Source: Pseudomonas sp. p1(2021b) (GTDB lineage Bacteria; Pseudomonadota; Gammaproteobacteria; Pseudomonadales; Pseudomonadaceae). Taken from it: a DNA stretch of 64,000 nt. The position numbers and the translations under genes are program-made. Below the pieces are notes generated by a model. That model was not told where the DNA came from and did not search any database. It worked only from the letters and a program-made list of their open reading frames with translations. Positions 8,221 to 17,743 of the stretch are shown piece by piece. Each line of letters begins with the position of its first letter. The first letter of the stretch is position 1. The DNA lies in NCBI RefSeq assembly GCF_020151015.1, contig NZ_CP083746.1, positions 2,075,001 to 2,139,000 on the forward strand, in the 5' to 3' direction.

Positions 8221-9453
8221 TCACCAACTGGCGGGCAGCATGCCCAGGGCCGACAGCACCGCGTACACGCCGCTGGAAACGAAGATCAGCACGATCAGCC
8301 CCTGCATCACCGGATGCGCATACCAGCCACAGGTGAATGCCGGCTGCTGATCGCCTGCCTTGCGCGCGGCATTGAGCAACAGGATCGGGATGATGCCCAT
8401 CAGCACGCCGCCGAAGGTGCCGGCGAAGTACAGCGCATTGACGAAGCCGCTGAAGCCCGAGTAAGCCACCACGATCGGCGGCAGGGTCACCATGGCCAGT
8501 ACCACCAGGCGCTTGCGCTTGTTGCTCTCGTCGCCCAGGCGCATCTGGTCGAAGATATTGGTGAACAGGCAGCCGCCCAGGCCCCAGTAGGAGGTCAGCA
8601 TGGCCAGCAAGGCGAAGGCGTTGGCCACATAGTAGGCCCACTGCCCGAGCGACTTGCCCCAGCTCAGGGTAGCCACTTCGCTCAAGTGCTCGGTGCCCAC
8701 CAGTGCGATCACCGACGCCGGGATGGCTGCCACCAGCACCAGGGTCAGCAGCATGCCGCCGATGATCAGCCCCGGGATGCGCCTGGGCGTCTCCAGGTTG
8801 CCGCGCACGATCTCCGGCACCAGGAACTGCGCACCGAACACGAACACGGCCAGGTTGAAGATTGGCACCACGTACTGCCACTGGCTCTGCCACAGGTGCA
8901 CCAGGGATGAGTCTTCATGCAGCACGGTGGCGCCGATCAGCAGGCAGACGATCAGCACCATGCCCGAGCTGATCAGCTTCTCCGCCACGCCCAGGGCCTT
9001 GAGGCCCAGGTAGAGCACCAGCGCTGCGGGGATGAAGAACAGTAGGCTGCCTTGTTGCCGGCTCAGGCCGTACTGGCCGAAGAAGTCGGCGAGAATATTG
9101 CCGCTGCCGCTGATGTAGGCGATGAGCGCGCCATAGCTGTTGGCGGCGACCGCGAAGAAGATCAACCAACCGCCGAACGTGCCCAGGTATTTGCGCGAAA
9201 GGCCACTCAACTGCAGGTTCTGGCGCGTGCGCAGGCAGCTTTCGGCCACGTAGAGCATGGTCACCACGCAGAACAGGCAGGTTACCAGCAGGCACACCAG
9301 CAACGGGATGTAGCCGACCTTGCGGGCGGCGAAGGCCATGCTGAGCACGCCCGCGCCGATGTTGGTGCCGATGATGATGCCGAGCGTTTCGAAGCGCCCC
9401 AGCGCATGGGCCTTGAGGCCGGACTCCTGGAGCGTCTGTTGTTGTACACCCAC
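8221..9453 (-). CDS. Aromatic/hydroxy amino-acid permease (HAAAP family)
   Basis: A 410-aa inner-membrane transporter. The N-terminal signature GIIIGTNIGAGVLSMAF is typical of the hydroxy/aromatic amino-acid permeases (Mtr, TnaB, TyrP, SdaC; PF03222). About eleven hydrophobic segments follow. It lies between the cupin gene and the regulator in one minus-strand operon, so it is likely the uptake system for the compound oxidised by the FAD enzyme. The exact substrate cannot be read. Confidence 0.85.
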   Translation of the reverse strand: MGVQQQTLQESGLKAHALGRFETLGIIIGTNIGAGVLSMAFAARKVGYIPLLVCLLVTCLFCVVTMLYVAESCLRTRQNLQLSGLSRKYLGTFGGWLIFFAVAANSYGALIAYISGSGNILADFFGQYGLSRQQGSLLFFIPAALVLYLGLKALGVAEKLISSGMVLIVCLLIGATVLHEDSSLVHLWQSQWQYVVPIFNLAVFVFGAQFLVPEIVRGNLETPRRIPGLIIGGMLLTLVLVAAIPASVIALVGTEHLSEVATLSWGKSLGQWAYYVANAFALLAMLTSYWGLGGCLFTNIFDQMRLGDESNKRKRLVVLAMVTLPPIVVAYSGFSGFVNALYFAGTFGGVLMGIIPILLLNAARKAGDQQPAFTCGWYAHPVMQGLIVLIFVSSGVYAVLSALGMLPASW

Positions 9454-9498
9454 TTCTTGTACCTCGTATTTGTCTGTGGGAAAGCGGCTGGTGTGTGG

Positions 9499-9834
9499 TC
9501 AGTCGAGAATCAGATAGGTCTTGCGCACGGTGGTGCGGATGTCCCAGGTGCCTTGGGTATTGGCCTCGAAGTACAGGGCGTCGCCCGCCTTGAACGCGAT
9601 GGGCTGGCCATGCTCGGGGGTGAAGCTGCCTTCGCCGGCCACGATATAGCTGTATTCAGCCTGGGCGACCTGGCGGCGGAAGGTGCCGGGGGTGCATTCC
9701 CAGACGCCGGTGGTGCCCTTGCCGTCCGGCAGGGTCTGGTGCGCCGCGGTGCGCGCCAGGGCGCCATCGTCGCCCAGGGCGGTGAGTTCGCTGAAACCTG
9801 GCTGCTCGTCCAGGCGGATACGGGTCAGGGACAT
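9499..9834 (-). CDS. Small cupin-domain protein (DUF861-like)
   Basis: A 111-aa single cupin barrel. Recognisable elements are GVWECTPGTFRR, EYSYIVAGEGSFTPEHGQP, FKAGDALYFEANTQGTWDI and a hydrophobic end. This fits the cupin_3 / DUF861 group often found beside amine or ureide catabolic enzymes. It starts 10 bases after the oxidoreductase stop, so co-expression is likely. No catalytic role can be assigned. Confidence 0.8.
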   Translation of the reverse strand: MSLTRIRLDEQPGFSELTALGDDGALARTAAHQTLPDGKGTTGVWECTPGTFRRQVAQAEYSYIVAGEGSFTPEHGQPIAFKAGDALYFEANTQGTWDIRTTVRKTYLILD

Positions 9835-9844
9835 GAAAGGTTCC

Positions 9845-11251
9845 TCAGGCTTTATCTTCGAGGCCGGCCGGGGCGAACCGGGCCAGGTAGCGGTCCATGG
9901 CGGCCGGGCGTCGCCCGGCCAGTTCCGAGCGCTCCTTGCGCAAGACGGCGTTGCGTACCAGCGAGCCGCCCAGATAGCGGACCGGCTCCGGTGGGAAGGT
10001 GCGGCAGGTGCGCTCTACCAGCGGGCACTGGCTCCAAGGGTCGTTGCGGCCCAGCGCCAGGCTGGCGAGGATGCGCCCGCCCAGGCGGCTGGGGCCCACG
10101 CCGTTACCGCTCCAGCCGATGCCATAGTGGATGTTGTCGTGGCCGTCGAGGCGGCCGAACACCGGCAGGCTGTCGTAGGTACGGTCGATCGGCCCAGACC
10201 AGCGCGCCTCCACCGGTACGCCCTGGAGCATCGGGTAGGTCCGGCGCAGGTCGGCTTCGGTCAGTGCCAGGCTGGCCTCGTCCTCGCTGAACACCTGACC
10301 GATGCGCGAGCCGTAGCTGATGGCGCCGGTGCCCTTGCCGAAAGCGATGCGCCCGTCATGGGTGGTGCGGTAGTAATCGACCATCAGTTGCGAGTCGGTG
10401 ATCGATTCGCCGCCCGTCCAGCCGATATCCCGCAGGCGACCAGGTATGGCCTGGGTCGCCACGATCGAACTGTTGACCGGCACGATCAGCTTGGACAGCG
10501 AGGGCAGGGCGGCGGCCCAGGCGTTGACGGCCAGTACCACGGAACCTGCGCGTACGCAGCCTAGGGGTGTCTTCACGCTGGTGGGCTGGCCGGGCTCGAT
10601 GTGGTGCACGGCGGTGCCCTCGTGGATCTCGACGCCGCTGGCCAGCGCCATGCGGCGCATGCCTTCGACCAGCAGGGCCGGCTGCACGGTGGCATTGCTG
10701 CGCTCGAACACGCCCGCCAGATGCACCGACGAGCCCGTGCGTCGGGCCACCTCACGTGCGTCGAGGCGTTCGAACGGCTGCACGCCCAGGCGCTCGCAGG
10801 CGGCCAGGGTGGCGTTCCAGGTGTCGACATGCTGGGGCGTGGTGGCGGTCCACAACCAGCCGCTCTGGCGAAAATGCGCATCGATGCCGTGACGTTCGCA
10901 GAACGTGCCCAGCTCGGTGATGGCATGTTCTGCGGCTTCGCCCAGCAGGCGCGCCTGGTCGGGGTCGCAGAAGCTGCGCAGGGTGCCGATCTTCGGCCAC
11001 CAGGACATCACGAAGCCGCCGTTGCGACCGGAGGCGCCGCCGCCACAGACGTGCTGCTCGAGCACCATCACCCGCGCGCCAGGCTCCTGCTCCTTGAGGG
11101 TCAGGGCCGTCCACAGGCCGACGAAGCCGCCGCCGATGATCACCACATCGGCGTCATGGTTGCCTTGCAGTGGCTGCGTGGCCTGTCGCAGCAAGGAGGT
11201 CGCCGTCATCCAGTGGCTGGGTTTCAAAGGCGGGGTGGGTGTCAGTTTCAT
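9845..11251 (-). CDS. FAD-dependent amine/amino-acid oxidoreductase (DAO family, PuuB/OrdL-like)
   Basis: A 468-aa DAO-fold flavoenzyme. The N-terminal dinucleotide motif DVVIIGGGFVGLWTA and the SGRNGGF segment that contacts FAD are clear, and a C-terminal GIGWSGNGVGPSRLGGRILA block closes the FAD site. The closest named enzymes by pattern are gamma-glutamylputrescine oxidase and related amine oxidases. It is the first gene of the operon oxidoreductase-cupin-permease-PucR. A role in degrading an amine or amino acid taken up by the permease is inferred. Confidence 0.85.
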   Translation of the reverse strand: MKLTPTPPLKPSHWMTATSLLRQATQPLQGNHDADVVIIGGGFVGLWTALTLKEQEPGARVMVLEQHVCGGGASGRNGGFVMSWWPKIGTLRSFCDPDQARLLGEAAEHAITELGTFCERHGIDAHFRQSGWLWTATTPQHVDTWNATLAACERLGVQPFERLDAREVARRTGSSVHLAGVFERSNATVQPALLVEGMRRMALASGVEIHEGTAVHHIEPGQPTSVKTPLGCVRAGSVVLAVNAWAAALPSLSKLIVPVNSSIVATQAIPGRLRDIGWTGGESITDSQLMVDYYRTTHDGRIAFGKGTGAISYGSRIGQVFSEDEASLALTEADLRRTYPMLQGVPVEARWSGPIDRTYDSLPVFGRLDGHDNIHYGIGWSGNGVGPSRLGGRILASLALGRNDPWSQCPLVERTCRTFPPEPVRYLGGSLVRNAVLRKERSELAGRRPAAMDRYLARFAPAGLEDKA

Positions 11252-11362
11252 TGTTGGCCCCAGGTGGTGGTTGGAGGGGCTCTAGTGTTTCCACTCCCCA
11301 CCGGGGCGACAATTAGACGCACATAAGAATTCGTATTATCACTTCATACGTTCGTACAGCCT

Positions 11363-12787
11363 TCAAGTTATTGTGCGCCCCACCTCAGGTGCACCGCGCT
11401 CGCAGCCAAGCAGCTTCCACAGGCTCGCGGCACACGCCAGCGCCGCGAACCCCACACCGACCCACAGCGCCATGGAAGCGCCACGCGCCGAATACACCTG
11501 GAAGAAACCCGCCACCAATGCGGCCCCCAGCACCTGCCCGAGCATGCGCAGCGTGCTCGACAGGCCGCCGGCGCCGCCGCTGCGCTCAGCCGGGATCGAG
11601 GCGATCATGTCGCGCATGTTGGGCGACTGGAAAAAGCCGAAGCCGGCACCGCACACCGCCATGCGCAGGGCGATATCCCACGGCCCGGGTGAGGGTGGCA
11701 AGGTGCACAGCAGCATCAGGCCCAGGCCGAGGATGGCCATGCCCAGCGCCGTAAGGGTGCTGGTGGCATAGCGGTCGGACAGCCGCCCGGCGATAGGCGC
11801 CATGATCGCGGCCATGGCTGGCCACGGAGTGATCAGGTAGCCGGTCTGTACCTGGGAGAAGCCCAACTGGTATTGCAGCATGAAAGGCAGGGCGACGAAC
11901 GCCAGGCTCTGGGCCGTGAGGGAGGCCCCGGCACTGGTCGCCGACAGCGCGTAGCGCGGCTCGCGCAGCAGGTCCAGCGCCAGTAGGGGCGCGGGGGTGC
12001 CGGCCTGGCGTCTGAGCAGCAGGTACAGCCCCAACCCGGCCAGCCCCATGCTGCCCAGCGTCAGACGCCACGGCGCGCCCTGGGCCAAGCCATTGATGGC
12101 GTAGACCAGGGCTGCAAGAAACACCCCGCACAGCCCGGCGGCCAGCCAGTCGAACGGCCGCCCGCTGGTGGGCGTGGGTGGCAACGAGCGCAGGCCGAGG
12201 GCCACCCCGACCAAGCCCAGGGGCACATTGATCAGGAACAGCCAGTGCCAGCTGCCCAAGCTCAGGATCAGGGACGCCACGCTCGGCCCGGCCGCCAGCG
12301 ACGCCCCCACCACCAGGGCGTTGACGCCCATGCCACGGCCGAGCATGTGGTTGGGGAACACGAAGCGTGTCATCGCCACGCCGACGCCGAGGATCCCGGC
12401 GGCGCTCAGGCCTTGCACCAGGCGGCCGACCAGCAGCCACTCGAACGAAGGCGCCAGGCCACAGAGCAGAGAAGCCAGGATGAACAGCACCAGCCCGGCC
12501 ATGGAGATGCGCCGGTAACCGATGATGTCGCCCAGCGATGCCAGCGGCAGCAGGGCCGCGATCATGGCCAGGTGATAGATGCTCACCACCCAGATCGCCT
12601 GGGCGTCGGTGGTGCCCAGGTCGGCGGCGATGGTCGGCAGGGCGGTATTGGCGATCGCCGTTTCCAGGTTGGCCATGGCGATGTTGAGCATGATCGCGAT
12701 CACGGCGATCAGCCGTTGCGGTCGGGGTACCCCTTCACCAGGGGGCGACAGGGCGGTCTGCTTGAAGGCGAACAAGGCGAAACTCAT
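11363..12787 (-). CDS. MFS drug/solute exporter, DHA2 (EmrB/QacA) type
   Basis: A roughly 474-aa transporter. The first helix carries ANLETAIANTALPTIAADL, the motif C region reads GRGMGVNALVVGASLAAGPS, and about 14 hydrophobic segments are visible, fitting the 14-helix DHA2 branch. The ATG at 12787 is used; a GTG at 12817 would add 10 residues and neither has a strong ribosome-binding site. It lies upstream of the catabolic operon on the same strand but 111 bases separate them, so it is probably a separate unit. The substrate is unknown. Confidence 0.85.
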   Translation of the reverse strand: MSFALFAFKQTALSPPGEGVPRPQRLIAVIAIMLNIAMANLETAIANTALPTIAADLGTTDAQAIWVVSIYHLAMIAALLPLASLGDIIGYRRISMAGLVLFILASLLCGLAPSFEWLLVGRLVQGLSAAGILGVGVAMTRFVFPNHMLGRGMGVNALVVGASLAAGPSVASLILSLGSWHWLFLINVPLGLVGVALGLRSLPPTPTSGRPFDWLAAGLCGVFLAALVYAINGLAQGAPWRLTLGSMGLAGLGLYLLLRRQAGTPAPLLALDLLREPRYALSATSAGASLTAQSLAFVALPFMLQYQLGFSQVQTGYLITPWPAMAAIMAPIAGRLSDRYATSTLTALGMAILGLGLMLLCTLPPSPGPWDIALRMAVCGAGFGFFQSPNMRDMIASIPAERSGGAGGLSSTLRMLGQVLGAALVAGFFQVYSARGASMALWVGVGFAALACAASLWKLLGCERGAPEVGRTIT

Positions 12788-12852
12788 GGGCAGGTCAGGG
12801 CAATGAAGCGCGGGCACATGGTAGGAAAAGATCGCCGAGGGCAGAAATTAAA

Positions 12853-12911
12853 TATCGGCATCGCCCGCAGTGGGAATTCGAATCCCGCCCGCGCCTGCGA
12901 CACCGATACCC
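12853..12911. repeat. Large imperfect hairpin in a divergent promoter region
   Basis: Outer arms TATCGGCATCGC and GCGACACCGATA pair with two mismatches. An inner stem, GTGGGA/TCCCGC, surrounds ATTCGAA. The whole lies between the MFS gene and the SPOR lipoprotein gene. It looks like a tRNA T-arm but the rest of a cloverleaf is missing. It may be a regulatory structure or a decayed repeat. Confidence 0.3.
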
Positions 12912-12967
12912 TGATCGGGGGCAGCGGTCATGCTAGAATCCGCCCCTTCGAATCAGGAGGTAGACGC

Positions 12968-13537
12968 GTGCGCAAACTGGCGGTGGTAATGGCAGTGCTG
13001 GCCCTGGCCGGCTGTGAGAACGAGGTCGAGGGTGTACACAAGCAGGTTGCCGAATACCTGCACAACCCTAAGACGGCCAAGTTCGCCAACGTGCGGATCG
13101 ACACCCAGGGCTCCATCTGCGGCCAGGTCCGCGGCAAGGACGACGCCGGGCAGTACGAGGCATACCGCAGCTACGTGGCGATCAAGCACGACGGCCAGTA
13201 CGAGATCATCGTCGATGAAACCGGCAACAACCTGCGCATTCGCGAAGTGTGCGGCGGTGCCGACCTGCAGCGTCGAGCCGACGCCCTGGCCGACCAGCCG
13301 GCTCCGGAAGGCTGGGATGTGGAGGTGATCCAGGGTGCCAACATGGGCGCACTGAGCGACATGACCGCACGCCTGATCGAGAAGGGCATCCCGTCGTCGG
13401 TCGAGTACCGTGACGGCAAGCCGGTGGTGCTGATGGGGCCGTTCCCCACCAAGGCCGAGGCCGAGGCGCGCAAGGCCGATGTCATGGCGCGCCTGGGCAC
13501 CGATTCGATCGTCATTCAGCACGGCGCCAAGCGTTGA
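12968..13537 (+). CDS. SPOR-domain-like lipoprotein
   Basis: A 189-aa protein starting at GTG, chosen because AGGAGG lies at 12955-12960 with 7-nt spacing. The N-terminus ends in a lipobox LALAGC with Cys16, so it is a lipoprotein. Residues ~115-189 (WDVEVIQGANMGALSDMTARL...VLMGPFPTKAEAEA...) have the SPOR pattern: sequence repeats around GxFxxxxEAE. SPOR domains bind denuded peptidoglycan at the septum. The middle part is unassigned. An extended -10 (TGCTAGAAT) lies upstream at 12931-12939. Confidence 0.75.
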   Translation: MRKLAVVMAVLALAGCENEVEGVHKQVAEYLHNPKTAKFANVRIDTQGSICGQVRGKDDAGQYEAYRSYVAIKHDGQYEIIVDETGNNLRIREVCGGADLQRRADALADQPAPEGWDVEVIQGANMGALSDMTARLIEKGIPSSVEYRDGKPVVLMGPFPTKAEAEARKADVMARLGTDSIVIQHGAKR

Positions 13538-13653
13538 GATCACCCTGAGTAAGGCCGCACAAGGAGGTCGCAGGCCGAAGGGCCGGGCTGCAAAGGATAG
13601 GCAGGATTGTGCAGCTATGCTTGTAGGCAAGCAGGCTGTAGAGGACAGGGCTC

Positions 13654-14079
13654 ATGTCTACGCTGGAACGGGCCATTGCAATGGCGACCAAAGCCCATGA
13701 AGGGCAATTCGACAAAGGTGGAGCGGCTTACATCCTCCACCCATTGCGGGTGATGGAACGGGTGACGACACCCGAACAACGGATTGTCGCGGTGCTGCAC
13801 GATGTGCTCGAGGATACGCCGCTGACGCTGTCGGACCTCGCCCGTGAAGGCTTCCCCCTGAAGATCCTCGCCGCCGTGCTGGCCTTGAGCCGGCGCGACG
13901 GGGAAAGCTACGAAGCCTTCGTCGTGCGCCTGGGCGTCGACCCGTTGGCGCGGCAGGTCAAGCTGGCGGACCTGGCCGATAACAGCGACCTGTCCCGCAT
14001 CCCATGCCCGGGGCCCGCCGACCTGGCCCGTCTAAGCCGCTACCAGCAGGCCAGCGCCTACCTGCAGACGCTGGCCTGA
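13654..14079 (+). CDS. Small HD-domain phosphohydrolase (RelA/SpoT HD-like)
   Basis: A 141-aa protein consisting of one HD domain of the HD_4 / bifunctional (p)ppGpp hydrolase type. The metal ligands show as His in ILHPLRV and the HDxxED block in LHDVLEDT near residue 50, with a later Asp in LADLADN. Such stand-alone domains may hydrolyse (p)ppGpp or other nucleotides, but the substrate is not readable. It ends 3 bases before the convergent endonuclease gene. Confidence 0.8.
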   Translation: MSTLERAIAMATKAHEGQFDKGGAAYILHPLRVMERVTTPEQRIVAVLHDVLEDTPLTLSDLAREGFPLKILAAVLALSRRDGESYEAFVVRLGVDPLARQVKLADLADNSDLSRIPCPGPADLARLSRYQQASAYLQTLA

Positions 14080-14082
14080 GCG

Positions 14083-14775
14083 TCAACTGCAGGCGTTGAG
14101 GTTCACCGGCCCGACGAAGTCGTTTCCGTGGCCCATCACGCAGGCCACCCGCTGGTTGCGTTGCCGTTCCCAGGCCTGGGGCGGGTAGGTCTTGTTCCAG
14201 GCATTGAACAGTTGTCGGTCCTGCTTGGACAGGCGCAGGTTGTAGGTCTTGCTCATGTAGAAGTAGGTGCGCGCGATCATCCCGCGGATCGATGGGCGCG
14301 GCATCACTTTCTTGGCCTTGAAGTCGACCTGGGTCAGGCAACTGCCGTACTGGCCCTGCTGCTGGGGTAGCCAGCCGAAGCTATAGTTGCTGCGGTCGCC
14401 ATTGACTTCACCGATGCTCGGCACCAGGTTGTGCAGGTCGGCCTCGGCGCGCTTGTACACCTCATCGTGGCGTGAGCAGTTCTTGCGTCCGCCGTTCTGC
14501 CAGCATTGGCGCTGGTGGCCGATCTGCCAGGCCGGCACGATATGCTCCCACTCGATGCGTGAGGCGCGTTGGACATTCTTGCGTGGGGTGTAGCCGCAGG
14601 AGGCCAGGTCGACCTTGTTGCCCTTGTACTTGCAGCCGCAATAGAACTCCGTGGACTGCGGCGCGTACAGCCGCCACGCGACCTTCTTGGCTTCCTGGAA
14701 GGTACGCGGGGCGTCGGCATGGGCGAGGGAGGCGGTGAACAGCAGGCAAGCGACAGCGAAAAGCGAAACTCTCAT
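14083..14775 (-). CDS. Endonuclease I family secreted nuclease (EndA/Dns)
   Basis: A 230-aa protein with signal peptide (VSLFAVACLLFTASLAHA). The core motif RIEWEHIVPA with the catalytic His, the following CWQNGG and DLHNLVPS...NGDRSNYSF blocks, and several cysteines identify the endonuclease I family (PF04231). It acts on DNA in the periplasm or outside. It lies 6 bases after the DUF1654 gene and should be transcribed from the same LexA-box promoter, which would make it damage-inducible. Confidence 0.9.
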   Translation of the reverse strand: MRVSLFAVACLLFTASLAHADAPRTFQEAKKVAWRLYAPQSTEFYCGCKYKGNKVDLASCGYTPRKNVQRASRIEWEHIVPAWQIGHQRQCWQNGGRKNCSRHDEVYKRAEADLHNLVPSIGEVNGDRSNYSFGWLPQQQGQYGSCLTQVDFKAKKVMPRPSIRGMIARTYFYMSKTYNLRLSKQDRQLFNAWNKTYPPQAWERQRNQRVACVMGHGNDFVGPVNLNACS

Positions 14776-14781
14776 GCAGGG

Positions 14782-15024
14782 TCAGTCTTCCTTGGGTACG
14801 GTCCAGAAGATCTGCACGCCGCCGTCGTCGCGGTGGGCGAGGGTGACGTTGTCGTTCTCGGCGATCTCCTCGAGCAGGGTTTCCCAATCGTCGGGCGACT
14901 CGTGTTCCAGGCGGAAGATCAAGGCGGCGCGGCTGCGCTGGGCGATAGGGCTGTTGATGATCTTCTGGATGCGGATACCCAGTTGTTCATAGCTGCTGGG
15001 GGTTACTGCGGAGGTACTGGCCAC
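14782..15024 (-). CDS. DUF1654 family protein, SOS-linked
   Basis: An 80-aa soluble protein; the pattern SYEQLGIRIQKIINSPIAQ...DDWETLLEEIAEND matches DUF1654 (PF07867), a family mostly seen in Pseudomonas. A perfect LexA box lies 20 bases before the start codon. The function is unknown. With the nuclease gene directly downstream it forms a two-gene, apparently damage-inducible unit. Confidence 0.8.
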   Translation of the reverse strand: MASTSAVTPSSYEQLGIRIQKIINSPIAQRSRAALIFRLEHESPDDWETLLEEIAENDNVTLAHRDDGGVQIFWTVPKED

Positions 15025-15043
15025 GGGGCTTTTCCTTGTTTTG

Positions 15044-15059
15044 CTGTATGCGCATACAG
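15044..15059. promoter_or_regulatory. LexA-binding site (SOS box)
   Basis: CTGTATGCGCATACAG is a perfect 16-bp palindrome matching CTG-N10-CAG, immediately upstream of the DUF1654-endonuclease I unit. No other promoter-proximal gene competes for it. Confidence 0.85.
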
Positions 15060-15153
15060 TATTTCACTGTAAGTATTTTCGCAACAGCGTGTAAGGTGAA
15101 AAGCCTATATGACCGTGGTAGAGCGGTTGGTTCCGTAGTTGCGGGTACGCAAG

Positions 15154-15242
15154 CCTGTGGGAGCGGGTTTACCCGCGAAGCATGTGACGCATTGTATGGC
15201 ACCTGCTTTGCCGGTGTTCGCGGGTAAACCCGCTCCCACAGA
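15154..15242. repeat. Inverted pair of P. putida-type REP elements
   Basis: CTGTGGGAGCGGGTTTACCCGCGAA and its reverse complement (TTCGCGGGTAAACCCGCTCCCACAG) flank a 38-base spacer. This is the classic pair of palindromic REP units between genes in P. putida. Confidence 0.9.
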
Positions 15243-15292
15243 AACCCGCGATTGGCCGGCATGCCGTGCACACCGGCCAGGCCTGGCGAGGG

Positions 15293-16712
<1,420 letters not shown>

Positions 16713-16719
16713 TAGGCAG

Positions 16720-16733
16720 CGCAAACGTTTGCG
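16720..16733. promoter_or_regulatory. RbsR (LacI-family) operator
   Basis: CGCAAACGTTTGCG is a perfect palindrome with the central CG typical of LacI/PurR-family operators. It overlaps the expected transcription start, 36 bases before rbsB, so the operon's own RbsR should repress here until a ribose-derived inducer appears. Confidence 0.8.
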
Positions 16734-16768
16734 ATCCGATAAAAACCACAAGATTCGGAGTCAATTCC

Positions 16769-17725
16769 ATGAAACTGCCATTCCCTGGCCGCGTTTTGGC
16801 CCTGGCTGTGTTCTCCTCGCTTTCCCTCGCACTGCCCTTGTCCGGTGCCCATGCCGAAGACAAACCCAAGGTCGCCTTGGTGATGAAATCCCTGGCCAAT
16901 GAGTTCTTCCGGACCATGGAAGACGGCGCCAAGGCCTACCAGCAGCAACACCCCGACGACTTCGACCTGGTGGCCAACGGCATCAAGGACGAGTCCGACA
17001 CCGGTAACCAGATCCGCATCGTCGAGCAGATGATCGTCTCCGGCGTCAACGCCCTGGTCATCGCCCCGGCCGACTCCAAGGCCCTGGTGCCGGTGGTGAA
17101 GAAGGCCATGGATGCCGGCATCACCGTGGTCAACATCGACAACCGCCTGGACCCGGCCGTGCTCGAGAGCAAGGGCATCAGCGTGCCCTTCGTCGGCCCC
17201 GACAACCGCAAGGGCGCACGCCTGGTCGGTGACTACCTGGCCCAGCAAAAGCTCAAGGCGGGCGATCAGGTCGGCATCATCGAAGGCGTGCCCACCACCA
17301 CCAACGCCCAACAGCGCACCGCAGGCTTCAAGGACGCCATGGATGCCGCACAGATGAAGGTGGTCTCGGTGCAATCGGGCAACTGGGAAATCGACAAGGG
17401 CAATGCCGTGGCTGCGGCCATGCTCAATGAATACCCGGGCCTCAAGGCGCTCCTGGCCGGCAACGACAGCATGGCCCTGGGCGCCGTCTCCGCTGTGCGT
17501 GCGGCGGGCAAGACCGGCCAGGTGCAAGTGGTGGGCTACGACAACATCCGCGCCATCAAGCCCATGCTCAAGGACGGTCGTGTGCTCGCCACCCTCGAGC
17601 AGCACGGCGCCGACCAGGCCGTGTTCGGCATCCAGGCAGCGTTGCAGATGCTCAAGGGCGAGAAGCCAGCGGTGGATGCCGACAATGTCATCCAGACACC
17701 GGTCGAGCTGGTTACCCACCCCTGA
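16769..17725 (+). CDS. rbsB: Ribose ABC transporter, periplasmic binding protein
   Basis: A 318-aa protein with signal peptide (ending SGAHA). It has the type I sugar-binding fold of the RbsB/xylose group: KVALVMKSLANEFFRTMEDGAK, VIAPADSKALVPVVKKA and NIDNRLD blocks. It captures ribose in the periplasm for RbsAC. First gene of the rbsBACRKD operon, with promoter and operator just upstream. It has several NxDS-type ligand contacts but I did not assign them individually. Confidence 0.92.
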   Translation: MKLPFPGRVLALAVFSSLSLALPLSGAHAEDKPKVALVMKSLANEFFRTMEDGAKAYQQQHPDDFDLVANGIKDESDTGNQIRIVEQMIVSGVNALVIAPADSKALVPVVKKAMDAGITVVNIDNRLDPAVLESKGISVPFVGPDNRKGARLVGDYLAQQKLKAGDQVGIIEGVPTTTNAQQRTAGFKDAMDAAQMKVVSVQSGNWEIDKGNAVAAAMLNEYPGLKALLAGNDSMALGAVSAVRAAGKTGQVQVVGYDNIRAIKPMLKDGRVLATLEQHGADQAVFGIQAALQMLKGEKPAVDADNVIQTPVELVTHP

Positions 17726-17743
17726 GCCAAGCAGGAGTCGGCC

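Noticed and set aside
6656..8350. 564-codon plus-strand open frame opposite the PucR regulator
   Set aside because: Antisense shadow; the minus-strand protein has clear PucR domains.
12853..12911. Possible tRNA gene (TTCGAAT loop on the minus strand)
   Set aside because: Only a T-arm-like hairpin; no D arm, anticodon arm or 7-bp acceptor stem in the right places.
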